Counted from the first letter of the stretch, positions 46,323 to 57,815 are shown. The stretch is DNA of 64,000 nt from Aestuariibacter sp. A3R04 (GCF_018860805.1 NZ_JAHKQR010000003.1:248001-312000); one strand, 5' to 3'. Notes: generated by a model not told the origin, from the sequence alone. Numbers and translations: made by a program.

Positions 46323-49300
46323 TAAAAAAGGCATAATTGCATGGTTTGCGCAGAATTCCGTGGCGGCAAACCTGTTAATGGTGAGTTTGATCATTCTCGG
46401 GCTGGTTTCAATGGGCGATATCCGCAAGGAGGCATTTCCAAGCATGGAGCCGAGATTTGTCACCATTTCCATGACGTACGAAAGTGGAGATGCCGAACAA
46501 GCGGAAGAAGGTATTGCCATCAAGATAGAAAATGCACTGGAAGCCATCCCCGGTATTAAGCGCATTACCTCGACGTCCAGTGCTAATGGGGCCACTGTTC
46601 AGGTGGAAAAAGAAACGGAGTACGACCTCGACGTTCTTTTTAACGATATAAAAACGGAAGTGGACAGTATTTCTAACTTTCCATCAGACGCGGAAAACCC
46701 GGTTATCGATAAAGCGAGAAGGCAGGAGCATGCCATCTGGGTTCAATTGTACGGTGATACAGATCACGCAACTTTGCAATATTTGGGCGAACAGTTAGAA
46801 CGGGATTTACTAGCCACCGATGCAATTCGCGAAGTCAGTGCGGGCAGCTTTATCGACCCCATGATGTCGATTGAAATAGATGAGGCTAAGTTGCAGGCTT
46901 ATGGGTTAACGCTTTCAGATGTGGCTGCTGCTGTAAATGAGGAATCAAATACGGCGTTGACCACCAGTTTGCGCAATAAGGAGAAAGTGATTCGGTTAAA
47001 GGCCTCGGAGCAGGCTTATTATGCCAAGGATTTTGCATCAATCCCCCTTGTTACCAGTAGTAATGGCGTGATCCTTACCGTCGGAGACGTGGCGACAGTG
47101 ACCGATATGTTTGCAGACGACAGCTACAATTTGTCTCGTTACAACGGTAAAAATGGTTACGGTATTCAAGTGCTGATGGATGAATATGGCGATGTGACCA
47201 AAATGGTGGAACAAGCCCATGAAGTCGTCGATGAATGGCACGAAAAAGGTCTTTTGCCTCAAGGCGTGGAAATTGAAACCTGGTATGACAAAAGTACTCT
47301 GATAACAGAGCGGTTAACCCTGTTAACCAATAACGCACTCATGGGGATCGCGCTGGTGTTCGTTACCCTTGCGCTGTTTCTGAACCTACGCGTGGCTTTT
47401 TGGGTAGCCGCCGGGCTGCCATTTATTTTCTTCGGTACGCTATATTTCATGACCGACTCCTACACCAATATGACGCTGAACGAGATGACCACGTTCGGTT
47501 TTATTATGGCGCTGGGAATAGTGGTGGATGATGCTGTTGTGGTGGGGGAAAGCGTTTATTCCACCCGAAAACAATATGGTGATACACTGCAAAATACCAT
47601 TCTCGGTACTCACAAGGTTGCTATTCCAACCTTATTCGGCGTATTGACTACAGTGGCGACTTTTTTTGCGCTTTCCAATGTCTCTGGTGGTTTGGGTACC
47701 TTGTACTCTCAGTTCGGCACAATCGTTACCTTGTGCCTGCTGCTATCTGTAGTGGAATCAAAGCTGATATTGCCTGCTCACTTAGCACATTTGCCAACTA
47801 AATCCACGCCTAAAAAAGGCATCGCGGGAGCGTGGAACAAAGTACAGGGCAAAGCCGACGCAGGACTGCAATGGTTTAACTACAAAGTGTATCAACCTTT
47901 TTTAAAGGTGACAGTAGCCTACCGCTACGCGGCGGTGCTTCTGTTCGTTGCCCTATTTATTGTAGTAATGAGTCTGCCATTAACCGGGGCAGTGCGGGTG
48001 AGTTTTTTCCCCAGTATGCAGGGTGATACGGTGACTGCAAACTTGTCTCTCTACAGTGACGTGAGCTTTGGTCAAAACGAGCGTAATTTAATGTTATTAG
48101 AACAAAACGCCCTGGAAGCAGACCGGCAGTTAATGGAAGAGAAAGGTGCAGAAGGGACAGGGATCAGCAGCCTTCAGGTAACAGCGAGCGGAGATCAAAG
48201 CGGAACCATCACTATTTCTTTAGACGAATCTCAGCCCTATTCCCTCGATGAGCTTTCGGCACGCTGGAATGCCCTCACAGGTAACCTGGAAGGTGTAAAG
48301 AGTCTCAAAATTCGCTCGCGTCGGGAAATAGTAGACGGTTTTAAAGTGGAGCTAAAAAGTATCAATGAAGATACGCTTAATGCAGCAAATACTGCGTTTC
48401 AGGAAGTTCTGGCAAACATTGACGGTGTGTATGCCATTGAAAGCTCGTTGACGCCGGGTGAAGCCATGATGCGATTTGAAATCACACCTCAGGGCAGGGC
48501 TCTGGGGATGGACACACAAAGTTTGTCACAACAACTGCTAAAAGCGTTTGGTGGCGAAATAGTGCAGCGTTATCTGCGCGATAAAAACGAAGTTAAAGTC
48601 CGGGCGCGTTACCCGGAAGAAGACAGAATGAATCCGTCTGACGTAATGAATACTCAGGTGCGTTTAGATGATGGAACTGTAGTGCCATTGAGCGCAGTGG
48701 CAAAGGTTATACAGGATGTGCAACAAAAGCAGGTGGTGCGAATCGACGGTCTGCGGGCGTTAACGGTGAGTGCGTCGGTAGACAGCGATGTGATTACATC
48801 TACCGAACTGGTTAACTATCTCAATGAGAGTTTTGTACCTCAGTTAGAAAAGCAATATCAGGATTTATCTCTCTATTTTGCGGGAGAAGCTGAACAGCAG
48901 GCGGAAACTCAAAGTTCTATGCAAAGTGTTTTTATATTGGCCTTGTTGTCTATTTTTGCATTGCTAGCAATACCGCTTAAATCTTATATTCAACCGTTAA
49001 TTATCATGACCGCCATCCCGTTTGGTATTGTGGGAGCTATCATTGGTCACTGGTCAAATGGATTGATGCTGAGCTTATTGTCTCTCAATGGCATTTTAGC
49101 GCTAAGCGGGGTGGTGGTGAACGACAGCTTGTTGTTGGTAACACGGTTTAACACTTTGCGTCAGGAAGGTATGACAGTGGATCAGGCTGTAATTGAAGCA
49201 TGTACCAGCCGGCTGCGGGCGGTGTTGCTTACATCAGTCACAACTTTTGTGGGTTTGTATCCGATTTTGGGGGAAACCTCAATACAGGCGCAGTTTCTTA

Positions 49301-49446
49301 TTCCGGCCGCTGCCTCACTGGGGTATGGGATTTTATTTGCCACAGCCATCACCCTTTTATTAATTCCGGCATTGCTGCTAATTTATGAAGACATGGCCAG
49401 GCTGGGTGAGCGGGCGAGAAGAAGCGCGCTGAAAATTGCAGGGTAG
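46315..49446 (+). CDS. RND efflux pump, inner membrane transporter
   Basis: This 1043-aa protein has the twelve-TM AcrB-like layout with two large periplasmic domains. The proton-relay pair lies in GIVVDDAVVVGES in TM4. The first TM begins at about residue 15, and the pore and docking segments are of normal length. The sequence is of the 'CusA/MexF-distant' group with short loops, often listed simply as efflux RND permease. It forms one operon with the adaptor and outer-membrane channel. The substrate is not identifiable; the CusA methionine triad is not evident, so heavy-metal export is unlikely. Confidence 0.9.
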   Translation: MTNKKGIIAWFAQNSVAANLLMVSLIILGLVSMGDIRKEAFPSMEPRFVTISMTYESGDAEQAEEGIAIKIENALEAIPGIKRITSTSSANGATVQVEKETEYDLDVLFNDIKTEVDSISNFPSDAENPVIDKARRQEHAIWVQLYGDTDHATLQYLGEQLERDLLATDAIREVSAGSFIDPMMSIEIDEAKLQAYGLTLSDVAAAVNEESNTALTTSLRNKEKVIRLKASEQAYYAKDFASIPLVTSSNGVILTVGDVATVTDMFADDSYNLSRYNGKNGYGIQVLMDEYGDVTKMVEQAHEVVDEWHEKGLLPQGVEIETWYDKSTLITERLTLLTNNALMGIALVFVTLALFLNLRVAFWVAAGLPFIFFGTLYFMTDSYTNMTLNEMTTFGFIMALGIVVDDAVVVGESVYSTRKQYGDTLQNTILGTHKVAIPTLFGVLTTVATFFALSNVSGGLGTLYSQFGTIVTLCLLLSVVESKLILPAHLAHLPTKSTPKKGIAGAWNKVQGKADAGLQWFNYKVYQPFLKVTVAYRYAAVLLFVALFIVVMSLPLTGAVRVSFFPSMQGDTVTANLSLYSDVSFGQNERNLMLLEQNALEADRQLMEEKGAEGTGISSLQVTASGDQSGTITISLDESQPYSLDELSARWNALTGNLEGVKSLKIRSRREIVDGFKVELKSINEDTLNAANTAFQEVLANIDGVYAIESSLTPGEAMMRFEITPQGRALGMDTQSLSQQLLKAFGGEIVQRYLRDKNEVKVRARYPEEDRMNPSDVMNTQVRLDDGTVVPLSAVAKVIQDVQQKQVVRIDGLRALTVSASVDSDVITSTELVNYLNESFVPQLEKQYQDLSLYFAGEAEQQAETQSSMQSVFILALLSIFALLAIPLKSYIQPLIIMTAIPFGIVGAIIGHWSNGLMLSLLSLNGILALSGVVVNDSLLLVTRFNTLRQEGMTVDQAVIEACTSRLRAVLLTSVTTFVGLYPILGETSIQAQFLIPAAASLGYGILFATAITLLLIPALLLIYEDMARLGERARRSALKIAG

Positions 49447-49454
49447 GAGAACAT

Positions 49455-50135
49455 ATGATCCGGGTATTGTTGGTGGAAGATGACTTAGGTTTAGCGGGGA
49501 ATATCCTTGACTATCTCGAACTGGAAGAGATGGTTTGTGATCATGCCGCGAATGGTATAGCGGCCCTCAACTTTCAACAAACTCACCCATACCATGTGAT
49601 TATTCTCGATATTAACTTGCCGCAAATGAATGGATTGAGTGTCTGCGAACATATTAGAAACGAAGGCGATGATACACCTGTTATTATGCTTACCGCTCGG
49701 GATAAACTGGAAGACAAACTGGTGGGGTTTGAAAAAGGGGCCGACGATTATCTCATTAAACCCTTCGCCATGGCTGAGTTGGTCGCACGAGTCAATGCAT
49801 TGGCGAATCGGCGATCCAGCCAGGTTAACCAGTTGACGTTTGGCAATGTCACGCTAACGGTTAAACCTGAGATGGCCACAGCCGATGGCGCTGTAATCAA
49901 GCTCAGCCCTACAACCTACAGGTTGTTGAAGCACTTAATTCGCGCCGCAGGAGAGTGCGTGCCTCGCGCTGCCTTGGTTAACGCGGTGTGGGGCGAAGAC
50001 GCGCCAGAAAGCAATGCACTCAAAGTGCATATTCATCATTTGCGCAAAGCGTTGGAACAAGCCAACGCCTCCGTGCAGTTGTGCTCGAGGCCCAATAGCG
50101 GCTTCTATCTATCTACGGAGTCAGTTCATGGTTGA
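49455..50135 (+). CDS. OmpR-family response regulator
   Basis: This 226-aa regulator is the cytoplasmic partner of the kinase that follows. The receiver has the phospho-acceptor Asp in VIILDINLPQMNG and Lys in LIKPFAM. The winged-helix DNA-binding domain includes LSPTTYRLLKHLIR and the recognition segment NALKVHIHHLRKAL. It starts 8 bp after the pump gene, behind GTAGGAG, so it is probably cotranscribed with the pump. This suggests autoregulation of the efflux operon. Confidence 0.9.
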   Translation: MIRVLLVEDDLGLAGNILDYLELEEMVCDHAANGIAALNFQQTHPYHVIILDINLPQMNGLSVCEHIRNEGDDTPVIMLTARDKLEDKLVGFEKGADDYLIKPFAMAELVARVNALANRRSSQVNQLTFGNVTLTVKPEMATADGAVIKLSPTTYRLLKHLIRAAGECVPRAALVNAVWGEDAPESNALKVHIHHLRKALEQANASVQLCSRPNSGFYLSTESVHG

Positions 50136-51429
50136 AGGATTGCGATTCAGTTTGCGCAAGTATGTGGTATTAACGTTGCTGGCTGTAGCAGGTGTTATTT
50201 TTACTCTTTTTTCCATTCAGTCAGCAGATAGTTTTCTCGATGGTATGGATGGTATGCTTAGAAATAGCATGCTCCGAGCCGCGAGAAGTGTAGACGTTGA
50301 GCCCGGTGCTCCCACACAGGTACTGGATTTTCATATTGCTTCGACCTACGCCGACATACCCGAAACAATTAAACAGAGTTTCAGCGAGACAGAAATAGCC
50401 CCGTACAAATTATACAAAGATATTGATAAACCCAGTATTTTCTCGCGTCCCCGCTCTGCAAACTTTTTAGTTATGGTTCCTGGTGAAGAACGACGCAAGA
50501 TGTTTGTATCACAACGCTTTGAAGCGCCACCGGAAGACGGTAACAAATCGTTTCGAATTGGCCCTCAGCTTCACAGTATTTTAGTGGGCGTGGCCGCATT
50601 AGGTGCCTTCGCCGTTGCGCTTTTTTTGTTGCTCAGGTCTGTTTCGCGGCCTGTCGAATCACTGCAACAGTGGGCGGCGGGGCTGGATGAAGCGCAACTG
50701 GATGCGCCTATTCCCAACTTTCGCTATAAAGAACTCAATGCACTGGCTGGAATCATTCATATGAGCTTGCAACGCGTGCGTCAAACCCTGGAGCGGGAAC
50801 GCGAATTTGTGAACCATGCCAGTCATGAACTCAGAACCCCCATTGCCGTAGTAAGAAGCAGTATTGAGCTGCTTTGCAGGGTGGTTGATGTAGAGAATAG
50901 CAAGGGGCGAAATGCCGTGTCCCGCATAGACAATGCGTCGAAAACCATGGCGGATTTAACGGAAACGCTGTTGTGGTTGGGCAGAGAAGATACCGCGGGA
51001 TTACCAGAAACCGAAGTGGATGTGGCTGATATGGTGAAAGGATTGACTGCTGATCTTAAGTATCTTCTACAAGGCAAGTCTGTAACCTTGTCTCTTCATT
51101 TATCTCCTTGTTATCTGATATTGCCGGAAACTGCAACGCAGATTGTTATTGGCAATATTATTCGCAATGCCTTTCAACATACCTATCAAGGCAAAGTGGA
51201 TATTCAATTGCACAACGACCAATTAGTCGTTACCAATTGTGAAGACGGCGCTCTGGCAGACAGCCGCTGTGCTACTAAAACTCGTGATGGGGAAGAAGGG
51301 TTTGGTATTGGACTTAAACTCATCGAAAAGCTCTCGCGGAAACTAAACTGGGGGTACCAGCCTGCGTTTTCTGAAAATGGGTATTCTGTCACTTTACACA
51401 TTCGCTCCTTTACCCCGCTAAAGGCTTAA
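50128..51429 (+). CDS. OmpR-type sensor histidine kinase
   Basis: This 433-aa membrane sensor has two TM helices (about residues 12-32 and 150-170) around a periplasmic loop, a HAMP-like linker, and a HisKA domain with His in FVNHASHELRTPIAVVRS. An HATPase follows (N box NIIRNAFQHT, G2 EGFGIGLKLIEKL). The G1 box is degenerate (NCEDGALA). The ATG at 50128 overlaps the regulator's end by 8 bp and is preceded by GGAG; the longer open frame reads into the regulator gene and is rejected. The loop probably senses an envelope signal. Confidence 0.88.
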   Translation: MVEGLRFSLRKYVVLTLLAVAGVIFTLFSIQSADSFLDGMDGMLRNSMLRAARSVDVEPGAPTQVLDFHIASTYADIPETIKQSFSETEIAPYKLYKDIDKPSIFSRPRSANFLVMVPGEERRKMFVSQRFEAPPEDGNKSFRIGPQLHSILVGVAALGAFAVALFLLLRSVSRPVESLQQWAAGLDEAQLDAPIPNFRYKELNALAGIIHMSLQRVRQTLEREREFVNHASHELRTPIAVVRSSIELLCRVVDVENSKGRNAVSRIDNASKTMADLTETLLWLGREDTAGLPETEVDVADMVKGLTADLKYLLQGKSVTLSLHLSPCYLILPETATQIVIGNIIRNAFQHTYQGKVDIQLHNDQLVVTNCEDGALADSRCATKTRDGEEGFGIGLKLIEKLSRKLNWGYQPAFSENGYSVTLHIRSFTPLKA

Positions 51430-51623
51430 AAATTCTGAGTATTTGTACAGATTGCATTTAACTAAATAAGTATTTGCACTCGCGTAATAACCTTGTTTTT
51501 TTTAATTTACGGCGATTAACGCGAGGTTGTATATTACGTTACGAGGGAGGACCTTCCTCACCGTGGGAGCGAGAACGCTGAAATTAATTGCATTTGATTG
51601 ACGCTCGAGCGAGGCTTTGACAA

Positions 51624-52979
<1,356 letters not shown>

Positions 52980-53009
52980 TTAACCTATTTTGTTTAAATT
53001 ACTATCTGT

Positions 53010-53411
53010 TTATTCACAGACGAGATAACGTACCTTTCTTTTCACTTCCAGAATATCGATGTGCTGCTCACCACTTTGGGTATTCCAGCGTATTTTCTGG
53101 CCTGCTCGCAATCCCAATAGTGCAGAGCCAATAGGCGCAAAAATAGAAATGCCGTCGTCGTATTTATTCATATCCAATGGAAGGCAAAGCGTTTTCGTTA
53201 AGTGCTTGTCAAACTTGCTTATTTTGAACGTGACCTGAGAACCAATAGCGACCACGTCAGGGGCGAGATCTTTTTGATTCACCACCTTTGCCCGAATCAG
53301 TTCTTTTTCTAACTCGTCATATCTTTCAGACGGCAATTTAATTTTGCTGAGCTGATCTTCAATATCTCTAAGGTCTTCGTATGAAATAGTAATGTTGGGT
53401 TTTCTAGCCAT
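53010..53411 (-). CDS. rnk: regulator of nucleoside diphosphate kinase Rnk
   Basis: This 133-aa protein of the GreA/GreB C-terminal fold group is close to the 136-aa Rnk of E. coli in length and pattern. It has a short N-terminal coiled coil (about residues 5-45) and the PLDMNKYDDGISIFAPIGSALLGLRAGQ domain that binds RNA polymerase. It lacks the full coiled coil that lets Gre factors enter the secondary channel. The ATG is preceded by GGAGTG. It lies upstream of gdhA. Confidence 0.88.
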   Translation of the reverse strand: MARKPNITISYEDLRDIEDQLSKIKLPSERYDELEKELIRAKVVNQKDLAPDVVAIGSQVTFKISKFDKHLTKTLCLPLDMNKYDDGISIFAPIGSALLGLRAGQKIRWNTQSGEQHIDILEVKRKVRYLVCE

Positions 53412-53823
53412 GAGAACACTCCTGTTTTCAATCGATTTTTTACGCGTGATAAAACCTTTTTTCGACGCGGGAATAAAAAGTGATTTTTACGAAATTCCGA
53501 TTGGTGATTAACCGGATATTTTTAAGAAAAACAGAAAGGTAGCCGAATGCAAATTTGCATCCGGCTTAATTGGGTAAGGTGAGTAATATGCTCTTATTTA
53601 GTTTGCAATGTTTAAACATGATTCCCTCGATTATCTTTTTGATATTAATACTTCACAAGAAAATAACAAGGGGTTTCACAGTGAATTTTGCTCTGAAATT
53701 TGCTTTTTTGCAGAATAAAAGTTTGTTGTATGTGTCTTTCTCAGGATATTATTCTTATTGCTGGTTGGGGCCGTGCTTTCAGGGCAATTGCCACAGCAAA
53801 AGCACCGTATTTTTCGTCGTTAA
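53412..53823. other. intergenic region, possibly decayed 5' part of norR
   Basis: About 410 bp lie between rnk and the norR remnant. Frames here have no family-like sequence and no good start. The N-terminal GAF half expected for norR is not recognisable in any frame, so it seems deleted or heavily mutated. The region also holds the 26-bp inverted repeat at 53541-53566. Confidence 0.45.
53541..53566. repeat. 26-bp near-perfect inverted repeat
   Basis: Arms AGCCG-a-ATGCAAA and TTTGCAT-c-CGGCT form an inverted repeat with one mismatch pair and no loop, centred between 53553 and 53554. It could be an operator or part of a weak terminator. No similar sequence was noticed elsewhere in the window. 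Confidence 0.5.
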
Positions 53824-55088
53824 ATGGCTTGGTGGGGCCGAATAATTCGTAGTGAATACGGGATCCCTCTCCACTTTGGCAACGCGCTGCTTGGGGTGTT
53901 GACTCTTGACAGCCTTGAGCCCCACGAATTTGATTTCCTGGATGCTGCTTTTATTAACACGCTTGGAGAGTTGTCAGCGCGCTTTCTACACACAGCCTTG
54001 TATATCGAAAAGTTGGATCAACAACACCTGCATACTCAACACGTTTTACAGGCGGTGAGCGAACAAGTTTCAGAACAGCATCAACACGGAGAAATGATTG
54101 GTAAAAGCGAGGCAATGGAAAAGTTAAAACGCGTTATTCGTTTGGCTGCGTCGTCTGAATTGACCATTTTAATCCAGGGCGAAAGTGGGGTTGGAAAAGA
54201 GTTAGTTGCCCGCGCGCTTCATTTTCAGTCCGCAAGACACGGCCAACCCCTCGTTTATGTGAATTGTGCCGCTATTGCTTCGCACCTGATAGAAAGTGAA
54301 TTGTTTGGGCACGTAAAAGGCGCGTTTACCAGTGCCAACCGAGACCGCGATGGTAAGTTTTTACTGGCGGACGGCGGAACCTTGTTTCTCGATGAAATAG
54401 GGGAACTCCCCCTGGAAATACAAGGCACGTTGTTACGTGCCATTCAGAACCAAGAAATTCAAGTTGTGGGGCAAGATAAAAGCCGCAAGGTGAATGTTAG
54501 AGTCATTGCCGCGACCAACCGGAAACTAGAAGATGAAGTTAAATACAAACGTTTTCGAGCCGACCTTTACCATCGATTGGTGGTGTTTCCTATATACGTA
54601 CCTACGTTAAAAGAAAGACAAAGTGATATTACTTTGTTAGCCGGTTATTTTGCAGAAAAGACTCGCCGTAGTCTTGGCTTACAACAATTAATACTTTCCG
54701 ACGACACTCTGCTTCAGCTCACGCGCTACAACTGGCCTGGAAATGTCAGAGAGTTGGAGCATGTTGTTTCTCGTGCTGCATTGTATGCCAGGGAGGAAAC
54801 ACCGACGGGGATCACAGTTATAAAACGTCGCATCTCACAGGAATTAACCTGATTGGGGCGGCTGGTGAGCACATATCCGACGCATCGGCTTTATACACTG
54901 GCGTTGACGACGCGATTGATTTTCGTGCCCACACAAACAAGTTTCAGCGAGAGCTTATTGCCAGGGCTTTGCGCCAAGCCGGAGGCAATTGGTCAAGAGC
55001 GGCTCGGTCATTGACCATGGATCGCGCTAACCTGGTGCGTTTGGCCAAGCGCCTTGGGGTATCTGTTGAAAAGCAAGTGAAAGAATAA
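53824..55088 (+). pseudogene. norR remnant: N-terminally truncated and frameshifted sigma-54 activator
   Basis: The sequence resembles NorR, the nitric-oxide-sensing sigma-54 activator. What remains is the end of the GAF domain (IPLHFGNALLGVLTLDSLEP) and the full AAA+ domain with Walker A GESGVGKE, the GAFTSA loop that contacts sigma-54 and Walker B GTLFLDEIGEL. A stop at 54850-54852 ends this frame. A Fis-type helix-turn-helix (NWSRAARSLTMDRANLVRLAKRLG) continues in another frame up to 55088. About 150 N-terminal residues, including the NO-binding iron site, are missing. Loss of both ends suggests a dead gene, although a sequencing error could explain the frameshift. No NO-reductase gene lies nearby. 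Confidence 0.75.
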
Positions 55089-55330
55089 GTGCGCGTTCTG
55101 TTCCTGCACTTTTTTGTCATGTGCTGCTCCGATCCGCTGTCTGGCGGTTCACTTCCATCTTACATAGGGTTCTTGAAATAGGGATAACCTGACTTGGTTT
55201 GTTGTTTTTTTCTTGCAATATTGTTAACAGTATAATGTATTATGTTTTTTTGTGTGGTATTTTTGCTGCTTGCCATTGGTTGCTTTATTGCGTTTACACA
55301 GAAAAGTTAATTCAGAACAGGATCTATGCA

Positions 55331-57280
55331 ATGAAATACAGGTACTTATCCATAATTTTCGCGCTAATTACCGGTATGGGGTTAGTTTCGTGCGCGCACG
55401 AACCCCGGTACCAGGAATCGGCACTAGTCTCTCAAGTACGGGGTGAAGACAGTGAACGGGCATCGCTGGTGAGTGTCTCGAATGAAAAAATAAAACCAAA
55501 TATTCTTTGGATCATTACAGACGATCACAGACCAGATTCCATATCGGCGTACAACAGGGCGGTATATGGGCAAAGTCATAGCCCGTTGGGCTATGTTGAA
55601 TCGCCGAATGCAGATCAGCTCGCTAAAGAGGGCGTAATGTTCACACACGCTTTTACCAACTCGCCTGTATGCGCCCCTTCACGCGCTGCACTGCACTCCG
55701 GAAGATACCCCTTTCGCACTGGGCGGTTTGCGTTTGAACTCTCTCACCCCGGCCCCGATTTTTCCAAACCCCTGTTGTCTGAATATCTAAAGCGCGAGGG
55801 CTATTACACGGCAATGTTTGGGAAAGAAGATCACTACTTTATGCAGTGGGGGCCGGGGCAAAGCTTTAACAAACTCCCCTTGTTTGATTTTAGAGTACAT
55901 TTTAAGCACGACTTGCAAAATCACGGAATTGGTGACATTTACACCCGCGCGTCATATGGCGATGAACCTGGAAATTCAACACCCATTGGCTACAGCGAAC
56001 ATGTGAATTATCCCGATGGTAAAAGCAGGCATTATTTAATAGCAAGCAAAGACGGTGAGGTGAGCGAACAGGATGTTGGCCAGCGAGAGAAAACCGACGA
56101 AGAATTCGACATATTGCGCAGCTACACGCGGAGCAATCCGAATTTAATCATTGGTGGCGTAAACCCGAACCGCGCGTCAGAAACCATTGATGCCAAAGTA
56201 GTGAGGGAATTGCGCAACCACTTAGAAAATGCAGCTAAGACGTACAAAACTCTAGCTGGTAAGTCTGTGAAAGGCGCTGATTTAGATAAACCTTTGTTCG
56301 TTAATTTGGGCTTCCATCTGCCACATACACCTGTGTTGCCGCCAAAATCTATCAGAGATCGTTTTAAATCGAAGGAATACAAAGTACCAAAATTCGATTT
56401 GTCTGAAGTTGAGAAATTGCCCGCACAACTCCGGAAACTGTATCACGCTACTAAGATTGAAGGCATGACCGACGCGGAAGTGCAGCAGGCAATACAGGAT
56501 TATTACGCTTTTGCTGCCCATGGTGATGAACTGATTGGCGAAGCAGTTCAAGCGTTTAAAGATTACAGTAAAATGCAAAATCGCCCTTGGGTAATTGTAT
56601 ACACGATAGGTGATCACGGTTGGCATCTTGGAGAGCAAGGTATTGAAGCGAAATATGGTCCTTGGCAACAAAGCGTGGGAAATGCCGCCATCATTACCGC
56701 GTCTGATAAGTCATTGGTCCCCCGCGGTGTGATTAATGATGACCTCGTAGAGTTTGTGGATTTTGCGCCGACAATACTCGATTTGGCGGGGATTGATATT
56801 GAACAGGAAGCGTTCAACCATTTGGATGGTTTTAGTTTACTGGATGTGCTAGCGAAAAAGGCGCCAAAACGAGAGTATATCCTTGGCGAAACCAATGTTG
56901 TAGTGGGCCACCGCGCTTATCTTCACTCAAAACGGTTTCGTTTTTCTATGCGCACGCGACCACCAGGCGCAGCACCAGGTGAACGCATACGTTGGGCTCT
57001 TGACGCCAATGCAGACGATGTAGACATGGCCCTTTATGATTTGGCCGTCGATCCTCTTGAGAGAAATAATGTTGCCAATACCAAAGCCTACAGACCACTG
57101 GCGCTTTGGCTGAGAAACAAACTTGGCAATATCGTGCTCGGAGATGGTCGTGTTGAGGTGGACTGGTCAAAAGAAAATAGTTACGCAATCAGTCATTTCG
57201 CCGAGGGGGCAGACAACAAAAAACTGGATATTCCTAACGCACTAATTCCTCCACTCCCCGCTAGTGCGACATCAATGTGA
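55331..57280 (+). CDS. family S1 sulfatase, lipoprotein
   Basis: This 649-aa sulfatase has a lipoprotein signal peptide (lipobox LVSC, about residues 16-19). The conserved CAPSR motif at Cys114 should be converted to formylglycine by an anaerobic or aerobic sulfatase-maturing enzyme; none is encoded here. The metal-binding ITDDHRPD and the later GDHGWHLGEQG (typical Asp-His pair) are present. It resembles iduronate or choline-type S1 sulfatases, and a marine polysaccharide substrate is likely. The start is ATG at 55331, behind CAGGAT. A clan GH-A glycosidase gene lies 2.3 kb further on. Confidence 0.85.
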   Translation: MKYRYLSIIFALITGMGLVSCAHEPRYQESALVSQVRGEDSERASLVSVSNEKIKPNILWIITDDHRPDSISAYNRAVYGQSHSPLGYVESPNADQLAKEGVMFTHAFTNSPVCAPSRAALHSGRYPFRTGRFAFELSHPGPDFSKPLLSEYLKREGYYTAMFGKEDHYFMQWGPGQSFNKLPLFDFRVHFKHDLQNHGIGDIYTRASYGDEPGNSTPIGYSEHVNYPDGKSRHYLIASKDGEVSEQDVGQREKTDEEFDILRSYTRSNPNLIIGGVNPNRASETIDAKVVRELRNHLENAAKTYKTLAGKSVKGADLDKPLFVNLGFHLPHTPVLPPKSIRDRFKSKEYKVPKFDLSEVEKLPAQLRKLYHATKIEGMTDAEVQQAIQDYYAFAAHGDELIGEAVQAFKDYSKMQNRPWVIVYTIGDHGWHLGEQGIEAKYGPWQQSVGNAAIITASDKSLVPRGVINDDLVEFVDFAPTILDLAGIDIEQEAFNHLDGFSLLDVLAKKAPKREYILGETNVVVGHRAYLHSKRFRFSMRTRPPGAAPGERIRWALDANADDVDMALYDLAVDPLERNNVANTKAYRPLALWLRNKLGNIVLGDGRVEVDWSKENSYAISHFAEGADNKKLDIPNALIPPLPASATSM

Positions 57281-57293
57281 TATCTCGATAAGC

Positions 57294-57322
57294 AAAGGCT
57301 ACGACACTTAGTCGTAGCCTTT
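57294..57322. terminator. bidirectional hairpin between the sulfatase and DUF2753-like genes
   Basis: AAAGGCTACGAC and GTCGTAGCCTTT form a 12-bp stem with a five-base loop between two converging genes. Both sides carry only three T or A, so it is a moderate terminator for either strand. Confidence 0.7.
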
Positions 57323-57347
57323 GTAAGCTATTTTGGACTCTTTTCTG

Positions 57348-57812
57348 TTACGCGGGGTTAATGTTCGGTGGGACAGAATCATATTGGATCCCTACTCTTG
57401 GTGTCCAAAATGCATCGGGAACAGGATTTGTGCTTTGGTTTGGATGATTTTTCAACTGGTTCATAAGTGCAGTATAGGTTTTACCTATTCCCCACTGCAA
57501 TGCTTCAACCTCTGGCGTTTCAGGTGAAGATTCGCTCAGTCGAGCAGATAACTTTTGATATACCTTTCGAAGCTCACTTTCTGCGAGTTTGTTTTGATGT
57601 TCTTTGACGTACAAATTAGCGAGATTTTGGTAGCTCTCCACCACGGCGGCAACGGCCTCATTGGGGTTGTCAGGTAACGATAGAAGGCTTTCGGCCAATT
57701 GAATGGCTTTGTGGTAGTGCACCAGAGCTAGAAATATATTGTGTTTCTCAAAATTATAGTTGGCTTCGCAAATATGTGTTTTCCACGCTTTCATTTCCTG
57801 ACGATATTGCAT
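57348..57812 (-). CDS. small TPR-like protein, possible DUF2753
   Basis: This 154-aa protein is of unknown function. Helical repeats with TPR-like spacing (ALVHYHKAIQLAESLLSL; AVVESYQNLANLYVKEHQ; AESELRKVYQKL) suggest a helix-rich scaffold; the sequence looks like DUF2753 of vibrios and relatives. There is no signal peptide. It starts 3 bp after the fumC stop, behind GGAGG, so it is cotranscribed with fumC and presumably under the same Fur control. Confidence 0.7.
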   Translation of the reverse strand: MQYRQEMKAWKTHICEANYNFEKHNIFLALVHYHKAIQLAESLLSLPDNPNEAVAAVVESYQNLANLYVKEHQNKLAESELRKVYQKLSARLSESSPETPEVEALQWGIGKTYTALMNQLKNHPNQSTNPVPDAFWTPRVGIQYDSVPPNINPA

Positions 57813-57815
57813 GGC

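Noticed and set aside
50014-50127. Longer N-terminus of the OmpR-type kinase
   Set aside because: It lies wholly in the regulator gene in another frame; the ATG at 50128 has GGAG and fits the first TM helix.
51541-51565. GGGAGGACCTTCCTC near 51545 as an operator copy
   Set aside because: The arms are in the opposite orientation (AGGA...TCCT) and there is no related gene next to it.
53570-53845. 91-codon open frame before the norR remnant
   Set aside because: Low-complexity hydrophobic sequence with no similarity to the expected GAF domain.
55199-55330. Longer N-terminus of the sulfatase
   Set aside because: The ATG at 55331 gives a clean lipoprotein signal peptide; the upstream part would add a second hydrophobic stretch without support.
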